Source: Chrysaora quinquecirrha (lineage: Eukaryota; Cnidaria; Scyphozoa; Semaeostomeae; Pelagiidae). Taken from it: DNA of 64,000 nucleotides. The position numbers and the translations under genes were made by a program. The DNA is taken from positions 56,947 through 120,946 of the forward strand of contig JACTAT010000354.1 in assembly GCA_014526335.1 (NCBI GenBank). The letters are read 5' to 3'. Positions 31,903-43,138 of this stretch are shown in pieces. The number at the start of each line of letters is the position of its first letter. Position 1 is the stretch's first letter. The notes below the pieces were generated by a model. It was given only the letters and a program-made list of their open reading frames with translations. It had not been told where the DNA came from and searched no databases.

Positions 31903-34900
31903 TTGCAGCATGAATGTACTAAGTCGATTGTCGATTCAGTAAGAAAAACTGCAATTAGTAATCAAAACGCTCAGAAAAAAGTGCCTGGTAGTGACATTAT
32001 CAGTAATTGTAAATTCTGTAGTTATTCTCATCGTCGTGGCTCGTGTCCTGCTTACAGAAAGAATTGTAATATTTGCCATAAACAAGGCCACTTTGGTAAA
32101 TGCTGTCCCAATAATAGAGAAAGGTCTGTCAGACAAGTCAAGAAATCTCAAACTGAGATGACAGATGAATCAACTTCAGATAGTGAATCAGAAAATGAGT
32201 TTTTTATTGGTGCAGTTAATAAAGAGGGCCATGCTACTCCTGAGCTTATTAACAACTCTGAGGCTAATACATTTACTATCAATGATACCGAAGAGGAATG
32301 GTCAGTCTATCTCGATACCAATGGATCTCAGGTCAAGTATAAAATAGACTCAGGAGCACAAGTAAATATTCTACCCAAGAAAGAATATAATTTACTTTTA
32401 AACAGGCCAAAGTTGAAACAATCAAATGTCAAGTTGACTGGTTATAATGGCTCAAGTATAGCTGTTATAGGAAGATCCATTGCGTATATTAAGCTAGCCA
32501 AGAAAGCTGATATCCCGATTATGTTTATTATAGCTGACACAGATTCACCACCTATCTTAGGTTTGAAAACGTCCACAAACCTTAATCTAATAAAACGGGT
32601 TTTTAAAGTTAAAGTTGATGAACCAGAGTTTGTTCAACAATTTGAAGTTTGCTTTGGAGAATTAGGTACACTTTCAGAGGTTCTTCATATAACTCTCAAC
32701 GATAATGTAACTCCAGTAATACACCCCCCTCGAAGGGTGCCTGTTTCACTATGATATAAATTAAAAGATGAACTTAAACGCATGACTGAATTAGGTATTA
32801 TTGCACCAGTGACTGAACCAACGGACTGGGTCAATTCTCTTGTTGTGGTCGAAAAGCCCAATGGAAGTCTTAGAGTATGTTTAGATCCGAAGGATTTAAA
32901 TCAAGCAATAAAGCGTCACCATTATCGATTACCTACTATTGATGATATCGCTACACGAATGGCGGGAGCTAGATATTTCACAAAACTTGATGCTTCAAAT
33001 GCATTGGCAAATAGTTGTCGACGAACAGAGTTCAAAATTATTGACATTCAACTCTCTATGTTTGGTAGATATTGTTTTAAGCGTATGCCTGTCGGGATAC
33101 ATTCAGCTAGTGAAGTATGTCAACGTATGATTTGGAACATTATTGAAGGCTTAGAAGGCTGTGACAATAGCCAAGATGATATTGTAATCTGGGCAGAATC
33201 AAAGGAAGTCCTTACACTTCGTACAATTGCAGTGTTACAAGCAATCAGAAGAGCAGGTTTGAAGCTGAACAGGGCTAAATGCAAATTTGACATTGAAGAA
33301 ATTATTTTCTTAGGCCATAAAATTACAGCGGATGGTATAGAGGCAGATCCTACAAAAGTCAAAGCTATTATGAATATGCCGAATCCGACGAATTGAAAGG
33401 AATTACAGCGGTTCCTTGCAATGGTTAATTACTTGGGAAAATTTTTGCCCAATCTGTCTTATGAAACTGCTCCTCTGAGAAAATTGTTAGAAAAAGACAA
33501 TGAATGGTCATTTGATAAACCACAAATAGAAGCAGTTATTAGATTAAAACACCTTATTACATCTACACCAATATTAAAATATTTTGATCCTCAATTACCA
33601 TCCAACGTTTCTTCTGATGCCTCGAAAGAAGGACTTGGCGCTTTACTTGAGCAACTGTATGGTGAAGATTGACATCCAGTAGCTTTCGCCAGTCGCTCTT
33701 TGTCATCTTCTGAAAGAAATTATTGCCAGTTGGAGCGTGAAACTCTCTCGATAGTTTTCGCATGCGAAAAGTTTCACGAATATGTTTATGGTTTTCGATT
33801 TGATGTTTTTAACAATCATCTACCTTTGAAATCAATATTTTCAAACGAGTTAGCAAAGGCCCCTGCTCGTATTCAACGATTTTTGCTTCGCCTTCAGAAA
33901 CACGATTTTGTCATGCATTATATTAAAGGTGAATTATTGACAGTACCAGATTCTTTGAGCAGAGCCCCTTTAAATGCCCAAACTCCAGAAATCTCGGAGG
34001 TTGAAATGCAGTCATATGTTCATTCAGTCATATCAAGTTTGCCAATAAGTGACACGAAAATTGAGGAATTTAGGACTGAGACAATTCTTGATCCTGTTCT
34101 TAGTCGCCTAACAAAATTAGTCAGATTGTTGGCCTAAAGAGAAGAACAGTGTAGATCCTGCTTTAAGACCATACTATAATTATAGGCAAGAATTGTCTCT
34201 CCAAGATGATGTGTTACTTAAAGGACAATGTATTGTTGTTCCTTCAAAATTGCGAGCAGAAATGCGATCCAAGCTTCACACTGGCCATATTGGAATCGCA
34301 AAGACCAAAACAAAAGCAAGAGAAAATCTGTTCTGGCCAGGTATGAACCAGGAATTTAACTGACATGTTTTCAAGTTCTTCTGCATGTCAGCAATATCGT
34401 AATCAACAACCGAAGGAAAGTCTAATTTCACATGAGCGTCCAGCAGTACCATGGTACAAAGTTGGTATGGATCTTTTTTAAAGAACCATTACTTGATAAT
34501 TGTTGATTACATCACTAATTTCTTCGAGACAAGCCTTCTTGCAGATGAAACAGCACATATTGTTATAGCTCATGTGAAGAGAATTTTTTCAAGATATGGT
34601 ATCCGAAAGTGGTGTTTTCGGACAATTGCCCATGTTTTAGTTCCAAAGAATTTGTAGAGTTTGCTAGCCAATGGGATTTTAAGCATAGTAAAAGCAGCCC
34701 TGAGTTTGCTTAGAGCAATGGCTTAGTAGAAAGAATAATGCAAACTGTAAAAAAACTCTCAAAAAATGTTATCTTCATGATGATGACCCATATCTTGCCA
34801 TTTTAGCTTTAAAGACATCTCCTTCAGTAGATTCTGATTTATCACCAGCAACTAAATTTTTCGGGCGTGAAATCCGTATCAATGTTCCTTCGATTAAAGT

Positions 34901-35315
34901 TAAAGATAAAGATGACCTTCCACCTTTAGAGCCTGGAGATAACGTCCGGTTCAGAGATCAGCATGAGTCATGGGGAAGAAAGGGAACAATTATTGCAAAA
35001 TGTTCAGAGCCTCGTTCATATAAAGTCAAAATAGAAAAGGATACTATCATAAGGAGAAACAGAAAGCATTTGCTTAAGACTAAAGAACAATTTAGTGGTG
35101 ATACAGATAGCAGTTCTTTAGAGTATTCCTTGAGATCATCTCAAGATGGAACAGATGTTGAAGGTTATCAAGATCCCGAACCGGTGGAGAACACGGTTGT
35201 TGAACCAGAAAATATGATTACAAATTCAGCTGGTTGTTCATCTGGACAAATCCAAACTCGTTCTGGACGACAAGTGAAGAAGCCGTCATATTTAAAAGAC
35301 TATGATACCACTTGA
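31903..35315 (+). pseudogene. Gypsy pol: protease, RT, RNase H, integrase, degraded
   Basis: Protease shows YKIDSGAQVNILP near 32340. RT starts after a stop at 32752 with LGIIAPVTEPTDWVNSLVVV, RVCLDPKDLNQAIKRHHYRL and FTKLDASNA; the box normally YIDD reads NSQDDIVIWAE (about 33170), so the position before DD is altered. RNase H has VSSDASKEGLGALLEQ and LERETLSIVFACEKFHEYVY. Integrase shows a His pair (LHTGHIGIAKTKTKA), WYKVGMDLF, a shifted DNC segment and SNGLVERIMQTVKK, and ends in a C-terminal region (PLEPGDNVRFRDQHESWG, then RSGRQVKKPSYLKDY). Stops at 32752, 33394, 33670 and 34135 and several frameshifts prevent function. Confidence 0.93.
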
Positions 35316-35461
35316 GGGAAATAGATGTTACAAGTAATTTAATTTGATTTACATCTGATAGGTATGTTGAAACGTTTGTTCTTTATAAAGACGTTTAAGT
35401 AAAATATGAACAATAATTTTATTAAACTACTAAAAAAATGACAATTATTATAATTATCTTG

Positions 35462-35471
35462 GAAAGAGGGA
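35462..35471 (+). promoter_or_regulatory. Polypurine tract
   Basis: GAAAGAGGGA lies directly against the 3' LTR start (TGTTATG), the position required for plus-strand DNA priming. Confidence 0.85.
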
Positions 35472-35696
35472 TGTTATGTATTTCAGTTTAATTAGAATTT
35501 CCTCTGCTTCTCTCTACCGTCCTTATCGCTTAGCCTCTTTCCAACACTCAGCCTCATTCTCATGTCTCAGACTTCTTCCTGTCTTGTCACTCCTTTCTCT
35601 ACATTCTTGTTCTACTTGCACCAGTGTATACTTAGGCCTAATAGTTATTAATGTTTATACTTACTTACTGAGAATGATTTAAATATATACACAACA
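35472..35696 (+). repeat. 3' LTR of Gypsy element
   Basis: Near-identical to 25147-25370 and followed by the GAGGT target duplication at 35697-35701. Confidence 0.95.
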
Positions 35697-35701
35697 GAGG
35701 T

Positions 35702-36332
35702 TAAACACAAGTCCATGATTCTATTTCCCTGAGACTTTATGCTACTGTATAATTAGAAATTATTTTACATAATTAGAAATTATAATTACATAAGAAAGTT
35801 CTTTTTTTTATATCAATGAAATTTAAAAACAGAAGAATATAATACAATATTCTGTGCCGCCCATAGCAGAAATAGACATGACGTCATCTGGTTCTGGCTA
35901 TGGACGGCACTTAACAATTTCTTTAGCAATTTCACAAGTAGAAAAAAATACATTTAACAACAACAAAGACGGACAAAAAACACAAAACAATACAATAGGG
36001 CACTGATTGTTCGGTCGCTTAAGCTACGCTTGGCCAGGGCTTAACATTTTTATCTTAACAACGTAGGGACACATGTACTTTAGGGGACTCACTTTTCTTA
36101 TGAAGTTTGAAAATGAATCGAATTTCTGAGTCGAATTATTGTTTTACGTTCGAAATTTTTAATGCGACTGATTTGATTATTCCTAATTTCGAATCTTGTC
36201 AAACACTGTTGTATGTCAAGGTGAAATAGCGAAACGTATATGTTGCTGCTTTAATACCACTAATATTCATGATTTTTTTAGCCGTATGTAACACGGATTC
36301 CTAAAACCCTTTCATCACCATGATCATTAATT
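35702..36332. other. No gene recognised
   Basis: AT-rich flank of the Gypsy element. A short pair of inverted words, TGTGCCGCCCATAGCAG near 35850 and TATGGACGGCACTT near 35900, can form a hairpin around the TGACGTCA near 35880. Confidence 0.4.
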
Positions 36333-37035
36333 CAAGGGTGTAGAGGTAGTGGGCTCGGGGGGAGAGGGGCTCAGCCCACCTTGTTATTTTTCAAGATTTT
36401 TGGAGGCTGTAGCCCCCCCTAGTTATTTTGTTTATCTGAGAAAAAATAAAATTATTATTTTATTTCTTTCTCCAGAAAGAAATAAAAACCCTCGTGATAT
36501 GGTAGAATGTTAATTGTACTTGCATGTTTTTGCCTTATAACCTTCTTACATACATATTACTTTAAGGTTCAAACCATTTCATACACTACAGATTTTGATA
36601 GAGTAGCTATTCGATTATCCAGCCTACTCAGGACACGAGATTTTTTCGATATTGGTGCGAACAACAAACAACTTCTGGATAATAAAAGATATATAGTCTT
36701 GGCAAAGCCAGTTAGAAACAGAAAAGCATATTAAAAAAAAGGATGTTCAAAGCAAATATCCTGTTAAAATGATAATGATCGAGATGTTTGTGCATAGAAA
36801 CTATAATATAAAGTAGAGGTCCAATGAACAGATAAATACTGTAACTCATATGAAAAACAGCCATTCTAAGCCAATCTGGAGATTATGCATTGAAAAATTT
36901 TCTGGGGGAGCATGCCCCCACACCCCCGTAGATTGGCACAGCTTCGTTGCACTAAGCGCCATGGCATTTCATTGTCGTTTATTCTTTCCCGCCGTAGAGC
37001 GCCCTAGTTATTTTTCCAACTCTACACCTCTGTAT
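36333..37035. mobile_element. Probable non-autonomous DNA element (MITE-like)
   Basis: The left edge reads CAAGGGTGTAGAG and the right edge CTCTACACCTCTG, near-complements. Close to the left edge is TAGCCCCCCCTAGTTATTT and close to the right GCGCCCTAGTTATTTTTCC, a word I associate with abundant short repeats of corals. The internal ORF (36507-36734) has no motif. Ends are imperfect and no clear target duplication was found. Confidence 0.4.
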
Positions 37036-39565
37036 AAAGCTCTGCCCTAATTCTGAAGCTATTTCTTGAAATTTGCATTCAAGTCACAACTTAAGACCAT
37101 CATCAAATCATTAATAACAAGGAAGCCCTTAATAATAGAATTATTAATATTTTAATAATATGAAATTCTTTACGTTTAAACAAAGGATTTCAAAGGAATT
37201 TCAGTGGAAATGATAGGATTTCAGCATATGGTTGTACAAGGTAGAAAGGCTTCAAGTGAATAAATTGCTTCATTTTTTTTCAATTTAGTTCACCGAAGGT
37301 TAAGTCACATCACAATGCAGCCCTTGAAATAGGTATTTATAGACACATTATTAAGTGTGCATAGATTTTTGATACAGTAAGCTTTAAAGACATGGGCGAA
37401 AATAGAAGTATAGTTTAACGTTTAGCGGCTGTAGCAAGCTCTGATTATCAATGTTTTGAATGCTATGTTTCTATTGATGACCCCCTATCTACTATAGATC
37501 ACTTCGGTAGAATTTAAATTTTTCGAAATTGCAAGATATCAATCTTTCGGTGCGAAAATCGTATTAAGCACCCATAGTTGCAAAGTTTTACTATTTCAGT
37601 GCGTGTATTCTCGATTCTACGAGCGTCCAAATTTTCCGATTTTATTAGGGCTTTGATCGTGTGGGGTAGAAAGTTTCACGAAGCTAATTTTTTTGTGGCC
37701 AAACCTTTATGAAATCGGGAAGTTTGAATGCTCATAAAATTAAGAACAGAAGCGCTAGGACAGTTAAACTTTTGTACCTATACTAAGTTTTGGTTGCTTT
37801 ATAAGATTTTCATACCGAAAACTCAATATCATTTGATTTCGAAAATTTTTAATGCTGTCTGACGTCATGCCGAAATGATCTTTAAACGTAGATAGATAGT
37901 AACCTACCTTTGCAACGCATTAGTAAGCAATCAATGTTTTTGTTTCTCGCATCAAAATGATGTCGCAGTGTTCCAGACTTTACAACCTTGTCAATTTGAT
38001 CATTGAAATAAAAGGAACCGAGTCCATGTCGTAGCGCTTGCTTCAATTCCATAAAGGCCTCCCCCATGGGTCTCTCAGCCAAAATCTGGTGACTCCAAAA
38101 GCGTGTGGGGTATTTATCTCATCAAACAACCTTGTTACAGAAAGGTAAGTGAGACTTTAACAGTTGAACCCTATTTTTTAGGCTAAACAGTGTAATCGAC
38201 CCAATTTGGTTTATCTATCTATTGCTAAGTTTTACCTTTGAGACTGTTTTTTTTGGAAAGCAAACAAGGCTGTCTTCCTTTTAGCCGCAGCGAGGCGTGG
38301 CATTGAACTGGGCGTGGGTGGATAATAGACTCGCTACAAATATAGTAGGTTCGCTCCCAAAACTCCCACGCAACACTCGCTCCCACTCTAGACTTGCTAC
38401 ACAAGTCGCTACACAAGTCTCTAGAACTGATAGGTCGCTAAGAAAAGACTTTTTGAAAAACAGTAGACTTATTACCTGAGTCGTAGTTCTTGCTATTGAA
38501 TCGAATGGCTGGACGCTCAAACAAACAACAACAACAAAAGCTCAACTTAGCAAAAGCAAAAGCTCACTGAAGCGAAGAACAACAATATTCATTCGATTGA
38601 ACGTGAGCGAGAGTTAGGGACTTGGGACAAATCTAGAGAAACAGCTCCACAGACCAAATTCAACAGCCTCGTTTTCAATTTTTTTTACTGAAATTAAAAC
38701 ATGGCTAGGCCTAATGGCGTCGGATTCTTGTTGCTGCGACGCATTAAACAAACAGAAAGAGCGGTAAATCACCAACGAAGATTGCATAAAAAGATTTACA
38801 TGCATTTCAATTGTATAATTCATTATTAAAATGAAAAGAAACACATCGTCAATGAATAAGTTTGTACCTTATATTTTCTCTGCAGCTTCAACAAAAGAAA
38901 CTGCCATTATACATTTCCTTGTTGCTACGCAATATGACGTCAGACCAGTTTTGTTTTCAAGTAGGCATAAACTGCTGAAAGTTGATTGGCTTAAAAACAA
39001 TGCCTATTTTTAAACAACTTAAATACTCGATTTTGATTGGGACTCAAATTTTTCGGCTCCACTGAAAATTTCCGTCTGCTTTTTCCACAAGTCCCTCATC
39101 TTGAGCCGCCCTGAGCAACAACAACATCAACTACAGTGAGGAGAGAGGCACTGGTGTAGCCAGTCTAGTATGGCGGACAGAAGCCAATGAAACAATAAAA
39201 CAATAAAATAGTAATAGAACAATAGAAATTGGCGCAGATATGTCGCGTCTGGTACACGCCAATTCCACCAAGGATTGGCCTAAGGACTCAACACTACAAC
39301 TCGTGGAGTAAGTCTACATACAACGATCAATGCATACTACGATAAATTGATTTGGATATTTTGTAGGTTTAGCCATTAACAAAAGCAACAACTATTTTTT
39401 TGATTATACATTTGTTTGAATAAATTGATTTGAGATGAAGGCAGCGAAAACTACAACTAGTGTAGTAAGTCTAGGTGGACAACAGATCAATTTGCGCAGA
39501 GCGGTGCACGGAAGATTCATTTTGCTTATCAGTCGGTGCTTACAGGCTGATACATGTTGATAGTA
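37036..39565. other. No gene recognised
   Basis: About 2.5 kb with only short ORFs lacking motifs (for example minus 38082-37882). A CTCGCTACAAAT / CTTGCTACACAAGTCGCTAC cluster at 38330-38425 is a weak tandem of GCTACAC words. Confidence 0.4.
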
Positions 39566-40115
39566 CAGTCAACTCTGTCTAATTCGAACTCTCTGGGGAA
39601 TCATGCAACTGATTCGAATTGTAAAAAGTTCGATTTATGCTAATTTACCCAAAACTCCGGATTTTGCCTCAGCTTTCGGCTCGGACTTGCACAGCAATTG
39701 TAAAAGCATTTTTAGCAATGTTTTGGTCTATTAATAAAAACTGTAACTCAAAAGTAAGCAATGCCGTAAGTGTTTGAAATATTTTTGAAGAAATCGTATT
39801 TCTTGCTTTGCTTCTTTCGACTTGGTCGTTCTCTTTTTGTGTGATAACCCGCAAGAATCCCACCAACGTCAATTTTTATAGCTAGGAAAAATATAAAAAG
39901 ATGAAGTACTAGTATCACCAGTTCATTTTGCAGAAAGCTCAAATTAGACAGGTTGTTTGCTCCATCGAGACCGACAAAAATGGTCGAATTAGGAAAGTTC
40001 TTGTTGTAGAGATTCGAATAATAGCAGTCTTTATATTGGTTTGTGAGGGGTTTTTCAAGATAACTGGAATTTTGTTGGAATTAAGTAAAGTTCGAAGAGA
40101 GAGATGTACAAATTA
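39566..40115. mobile_element. Decayed pogo/Tigger-like MITE (left end clear)
   Basis: After a TA dinucleotide the sequence starts CAGTCAACTCTGTCTAATTC and repeats the word ATTCGAA/TTCGAAT within 70 bp, as pogo/Tigger ends do. The right end near 40100 keeps only AAAGTTCGAAGAGAGAGATG before TA. No transposase is present. Confidence 0.45.
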
Positions 40116-40460
40116 GACAATTTATCGATCAGAAATACTTTTGCATTTAAAATGCCACCTCTCCTACAGCCCATATTTATGCATGTTAAGGTAACAAATG
40201 ATAAGTAGATATGTTTCGATTATTGATAATGGAAAAAGATGTCATGGATCACTTTTCTAGGCTTGAAGTAAGAATAATAATATTCAATTACGAAAATGAC
40301 TCACGACAAGTACACCAGCAGCAGATAGCAGATGCCTGACGCAAAGTTATTGTGTAAGTTTACTATAGTTACATTTTTTGCAATTATAATCATTATAATT
40401 ATAATCTTTTTATTTCTTTTTATCTTACCTATTGAAATTGATGCTATGAATCTTTTACAG

Positions 40461-41000
40461 GGCTTCTTGCTGGCATGGATTATAAAATTTTGGAAGGAGG
40501 CTGCCATAGAAGAGCAAAGCTTTAGAACAATAGCAAAAGTTTATTAGAATACTTGCAAGACCAACAACAACGATTGTCTGATGGAACAGCAAGTGTGGTA
40601 TTCACGAAAGCAATGGTAATGATCTATTACCTATCTTTTACAACCTAACTTGCTTTTTAAGATTCATGATGTCGACATTATTTGAATAATTAATCATACT
40701 CATGCTATCCTTTCACCGTCCACTAATCATCCCTCTACTGTTCATAAGTTCTAATTATCCTTGCAGTGTACTGATTCACATCCCCTGTTTTTAAATGATG
40801 CTCTGATGCTTGCCAGCCAATTTACTGATATTATCCTCAAGGTAAGAATCGTCGACCTCCACTGGACAGCCTCCACCAAAAAGCAGAGAAAGCTCCTATG
40901 GTGCAGATACAGCTGCAAGAAATCACAGTACCATCTACTTTGTATAATCTTACTTTTCGAGAAAATGACTGCATATGTTCAGTACCAAAAAATACAGAAA
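40461..41000 (+). other. Exon-like blocks with splice signals, gene unknown
   Basis: Three successive open blocks have matching splice signals: 40461-40615 (after TTTTACAG, before GTAATG; end reads LLEYLQDQQQRLSDGTASVV), 40767-40841 (after CCTTGCAG, before GTAAGA; exactly 25 codons, CTDSHPLFLNDALMLASQFT then DIILK) and about 40907-41011 (after GGTGCAG, before GTAATA; IQLQEITVPSTLYNLTFREN). The first block has a stop upstream of LLEYL in that frame. They may be exons of a host gene or a relic; I do not recognise the protein. The Helitron array begins about 25 bp after the last donor-like site. Confidence 0.35.
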
Positions 41001-41299
41001 GGTAATATAAATCAACATCTTCTTCTCTCTTCTTCTCTCTCTATACTAAAATGGTAAGTGCCATGGCAACCGATTTTGTCTTAGCAGTTGCGCCGAAGTG
41101 GCCAGTGGCACGGCTTTCCCTCTTTTTCGCTGCTCTGTCGACCGTGGGGTAGGTGTGTCATCACCCTTTCGTTTTTTGCGAACTGCCTTCGCTTCTGGGG
41201 TAATTGGGGCTCACCCTCCTTTGAAGTGCGTCATTGGTGCCTGTTTTAACCATTGTCCGATTGTTTTCTGTAGGAGGATTATCACTTAATCGCAACAAG

Positions 41300-41378
41300 G
41301 CACTTTACCACGGTCGGTAAGGCGGCGTGTCTCGTGAGCTGAGATGCAGAGTTGGGAGTTCGACTCCCCTCAGGGGCA
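41300..41378 (+). other. tRNA-like module A, unit 1
   Basis: Carries a Pol III A-box-like CACGGTCGGTAAGGCGGC and a B-box-like GGGAGTTCGACTCCCC. The 5' GGCAC and 3' GGGGCAAA cannot form an acceptor stem, so it is not a tRNA gene. Related copies occur in units 3, 4 and 5. Confidence 0.6.
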
Positions 41379-41575
41379 AATCTTTTCCTTTCGAATTTTT
41401 TTATTTCTGTTATTTTCGTGTTGGAAATGTTTTCCCAAGGCCGAGGAGACGTCTGGTAACTAAAATTTGCTTTCGGTTTAATTTTTAAGTTCCTTAGACA
41501 TAATTTATTAACGTGTTTTCTCTTCCCCTTCCATGAATATTAGGACCACTAGCACTAGGAGATTTTCGCGCAAAC

Positions 41576-41649
41576 GGCTGTGTAGCTGAGTGGTTAAATG
41601 CTCGCTTGCTACCTGGAAAGACTGGAGTTCAAGTCCACTTAAGGGCAAA
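41576..41649 (+). other. tRNA-like module B, unit 1
   Basis: GGCTGTGTAGCTGAGTGGTT resembles the start of a tRNA-Ser or tRNA-Leu with its A box, and CTGGAGTTCAAGTCCAC its B box. The acceptor 3' side does not pair. The middle (CTTGCTACC) resembles a Ser(GCU) anticodon loop, only loosely. The second copy of the duplication (41982-42003) retains only the two edges of this module. Confidence 0.6.
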
Positions 41650-42579
41650 TTTTTGGTGTTTTTGTTTTTGTGATTTAAATATTTTACAATTTTTTTTTTA
41701 ATATCTAAAAGTCACTTTGACACAACAAGAAGGCTTTTTGGAATAACTCAAATTTTCAGATCTATTTTTACTCATACCTTTTCATTTATAAATTTATTTT
41801 CAATTTATTTCTGTCATTTTTGTGTTGGAAATGTTTTCACAAGTCCAAGGAGATGTCTTGGAACTAAAATTTGCTTTGGGCATAATTTTTTAGTTTGTTT
41901 TAGACATTATTTTTTAACGTGTTTTGTTGTTCCCTTCCATGAATATTAGGACCACTAGGAGATTATCGTCTACTAAGAAATACGGCAGTCCCTCAAAGGC
42001 AAATTTTTGGTGTTTTTGGTTTTTGTGATTTAAATATTTTAAAATTTTTTTCAATAACTAAAAGTCACTTTGACAAAACAAGAAGGCTTTTTGGAATGAC
42101 TCAAATCTTTAGATCTATTTTGACTCATATCTTTTCAATTATAAATTTTTTTTCAATTTATCTCTCAACACTGACACTAACTTTCATGTTCATTTGGTTT
42201 TTATTGCCATTTTAATTTCATCTTTCATTTAATTTAAAGTTTTATTGTAGCTGAAGAATTTAGAATTATATTAGATTTATTTTCAATTAAAGATTAATTT
42301 CAATTTTATTAATATTTACATGAACGCCAATACCATTAGCTATACCAACGGGGGTCCAAATCAGTGGGGGGCAATTAATAAACGTAGTTTCGTCCTATCA
42401 CAAGTGAAATTGTTTCTTCGAAAAATAATAAATAGGGGGGTCCTACTAAGGCCCTGCGGGTGGGGGAAAAGCTCAAAATTAATAAACCGGAGGAGGTTTA
42501 TTTGGCATCTAAGAGTATGAAGATGAATTAAGATGATGATAAAGTTTGACATTGGCATTATTGCATCTGGCGATAAAGA

Positions 42580-43025
42580 ACAACCTAAACATTAAGTTTA
42601 AGTTTCAATGTTATTTCAGATTTACATGAAGATTAACATTAAGGTTCAGATTAAGACTCATTTGAAAATGAACTTTAAGTTTAAGTTCAAAAATGAAAGA
42701 CTGATACTTAGACCAAGACTAACAAAGATTAACACTAATATTAAGATGGAGTTCAAGATTAACTAAGACTAAGATTAAGATTAAGCTTAAGATTAAGATT
42801 AGAATTAAGATTCACATTCACATTCAGATTTAGATTCAGATTTAGATTCAGATACAGATTCAGATTCAGATTCAGATTCAGATTAAGATTAAGATTAACA
42901 TTTAGATTAGCATTAAGGTTAACATTCCAATTCAGGTAGAAGTTAAGATTTAGATTCCATTTAACTTGAAGACTAAAATTAAGACTAGACTAACATTAAG
43001 ATTGAGATCAAGATTTAGATTAACA
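42580..43025. repeat. Degenerate GATTAA/GATTCA hexamer tract, unit 1
   Basis: Runs of AGATTAAGATTAAG and TTCAGATTTAGATTCAGAT with scattered substitutions. Related tracts occupy the same place in unit 4 (54880-55275) and unit 5 (56745-57245), so this is a structural part of the subfamily. Confidence 0.85.
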
Positions 43026-43138
43026 GAAAATATAGCCACCTCAATGCACAGTGTCTTTTAGGTCGAACCTCTTATTGGCGGAGTTCATCAGAGGCGGTGG
43101 TCCTCATGAGGCGGTGGTCTTACACGGGCAAGGGCTAG

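Larger units (their letters stand above)
25504..31945 (+). pseudogene. Gypsy gag, split by the P element
   Basis: The N-terminal part (25504-25624) has a stop at codon 3 and then reads LNLKPPKALHLDGGNVAEHW and WKQEFEQ, a usual Gypsy capsid opening. The second part (31499 onward) reads SSIFLHCIGPKAREIYNTF, then FDEHFSPRKNITLLRFEFFT and FDEFVTNLRKLSKDW. Zinc-knuckle sequence follows in a shifted frame (31903 on): CKFCSYSHRRGSC and CNICHKQGHFGKCC, the latter a classic C-x2-C-x4-H-x4-C. The interruption is the P element with a 7-bp GTAAAAT duplication. A frameshift near 31880 separates capsid from nucleocapsid. Confidence 0.9.
25147..35696 (+). mobile_element. Gypsy-type LTR retrotransposon with nested insertions
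   Basis: LTRs of about 224 bp at 25147-25370 and 35472-35696 start TGTTATGTATTT and end ACACAACA. The 5-bp target duplication GAGGT flanks both ends (25142-25146 and 35697-35701). A primer-binding site follows the left LTR and a purine tract precedes the right. The coding order gag, protease, RT, RNase H, integrase on the plus strand is Gypsy/Metaviridae. The gag gene is split by a P element (25625-31498), and many stops and frameshifts in pol make the copy inactive. Without the P element the retrotransposon would be about 4.7 kb. No envelope gene is present. Confidence 0.95.
41036..43138 (+). mobile_element. Helitron unit 1 (tRNA-like subfamily)
   Basis: First unit of the array; its 5' end (TCTCTCTATACTAAAATGG) lies in a TCT-rich stretch, so the exact base is uncertain. 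It holds a conserved 5' block (GACCGTGGGGTAGGTGTG, then TCTGGGGTAATTGGGGCT), two tRNA-like modules, an internal duplication (about 41390-41810 versus 41805-42240), GGGG-rich patches near 42350-42490, and a degenerate hexamer tract (GATTAA/GATTCA) at 42580-43025 before the 3' end. Confidence 0.8.

Noticed and set aside
25147..35696. Endogenous retrovirus with envelope
   Set aside because: Between integrase and the purine tract only the pol C-terminal region is found; no signal peptide, furin site or transmembrane ORF is present.
36507..36734. 75-aa ORF with a hydrophobic start as a small membrane protein
   Set aside because: It lies inside a probable MITE, with no conserved motif, and the composition is that of AT-rich sequence.
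41300..41378. Functional tRNA gene
   Set aside because: A- and B-box-like words are present but the acceptor ends (GGCAC and GGGGCAAA) do not pair and the anticodon arm does not fold.
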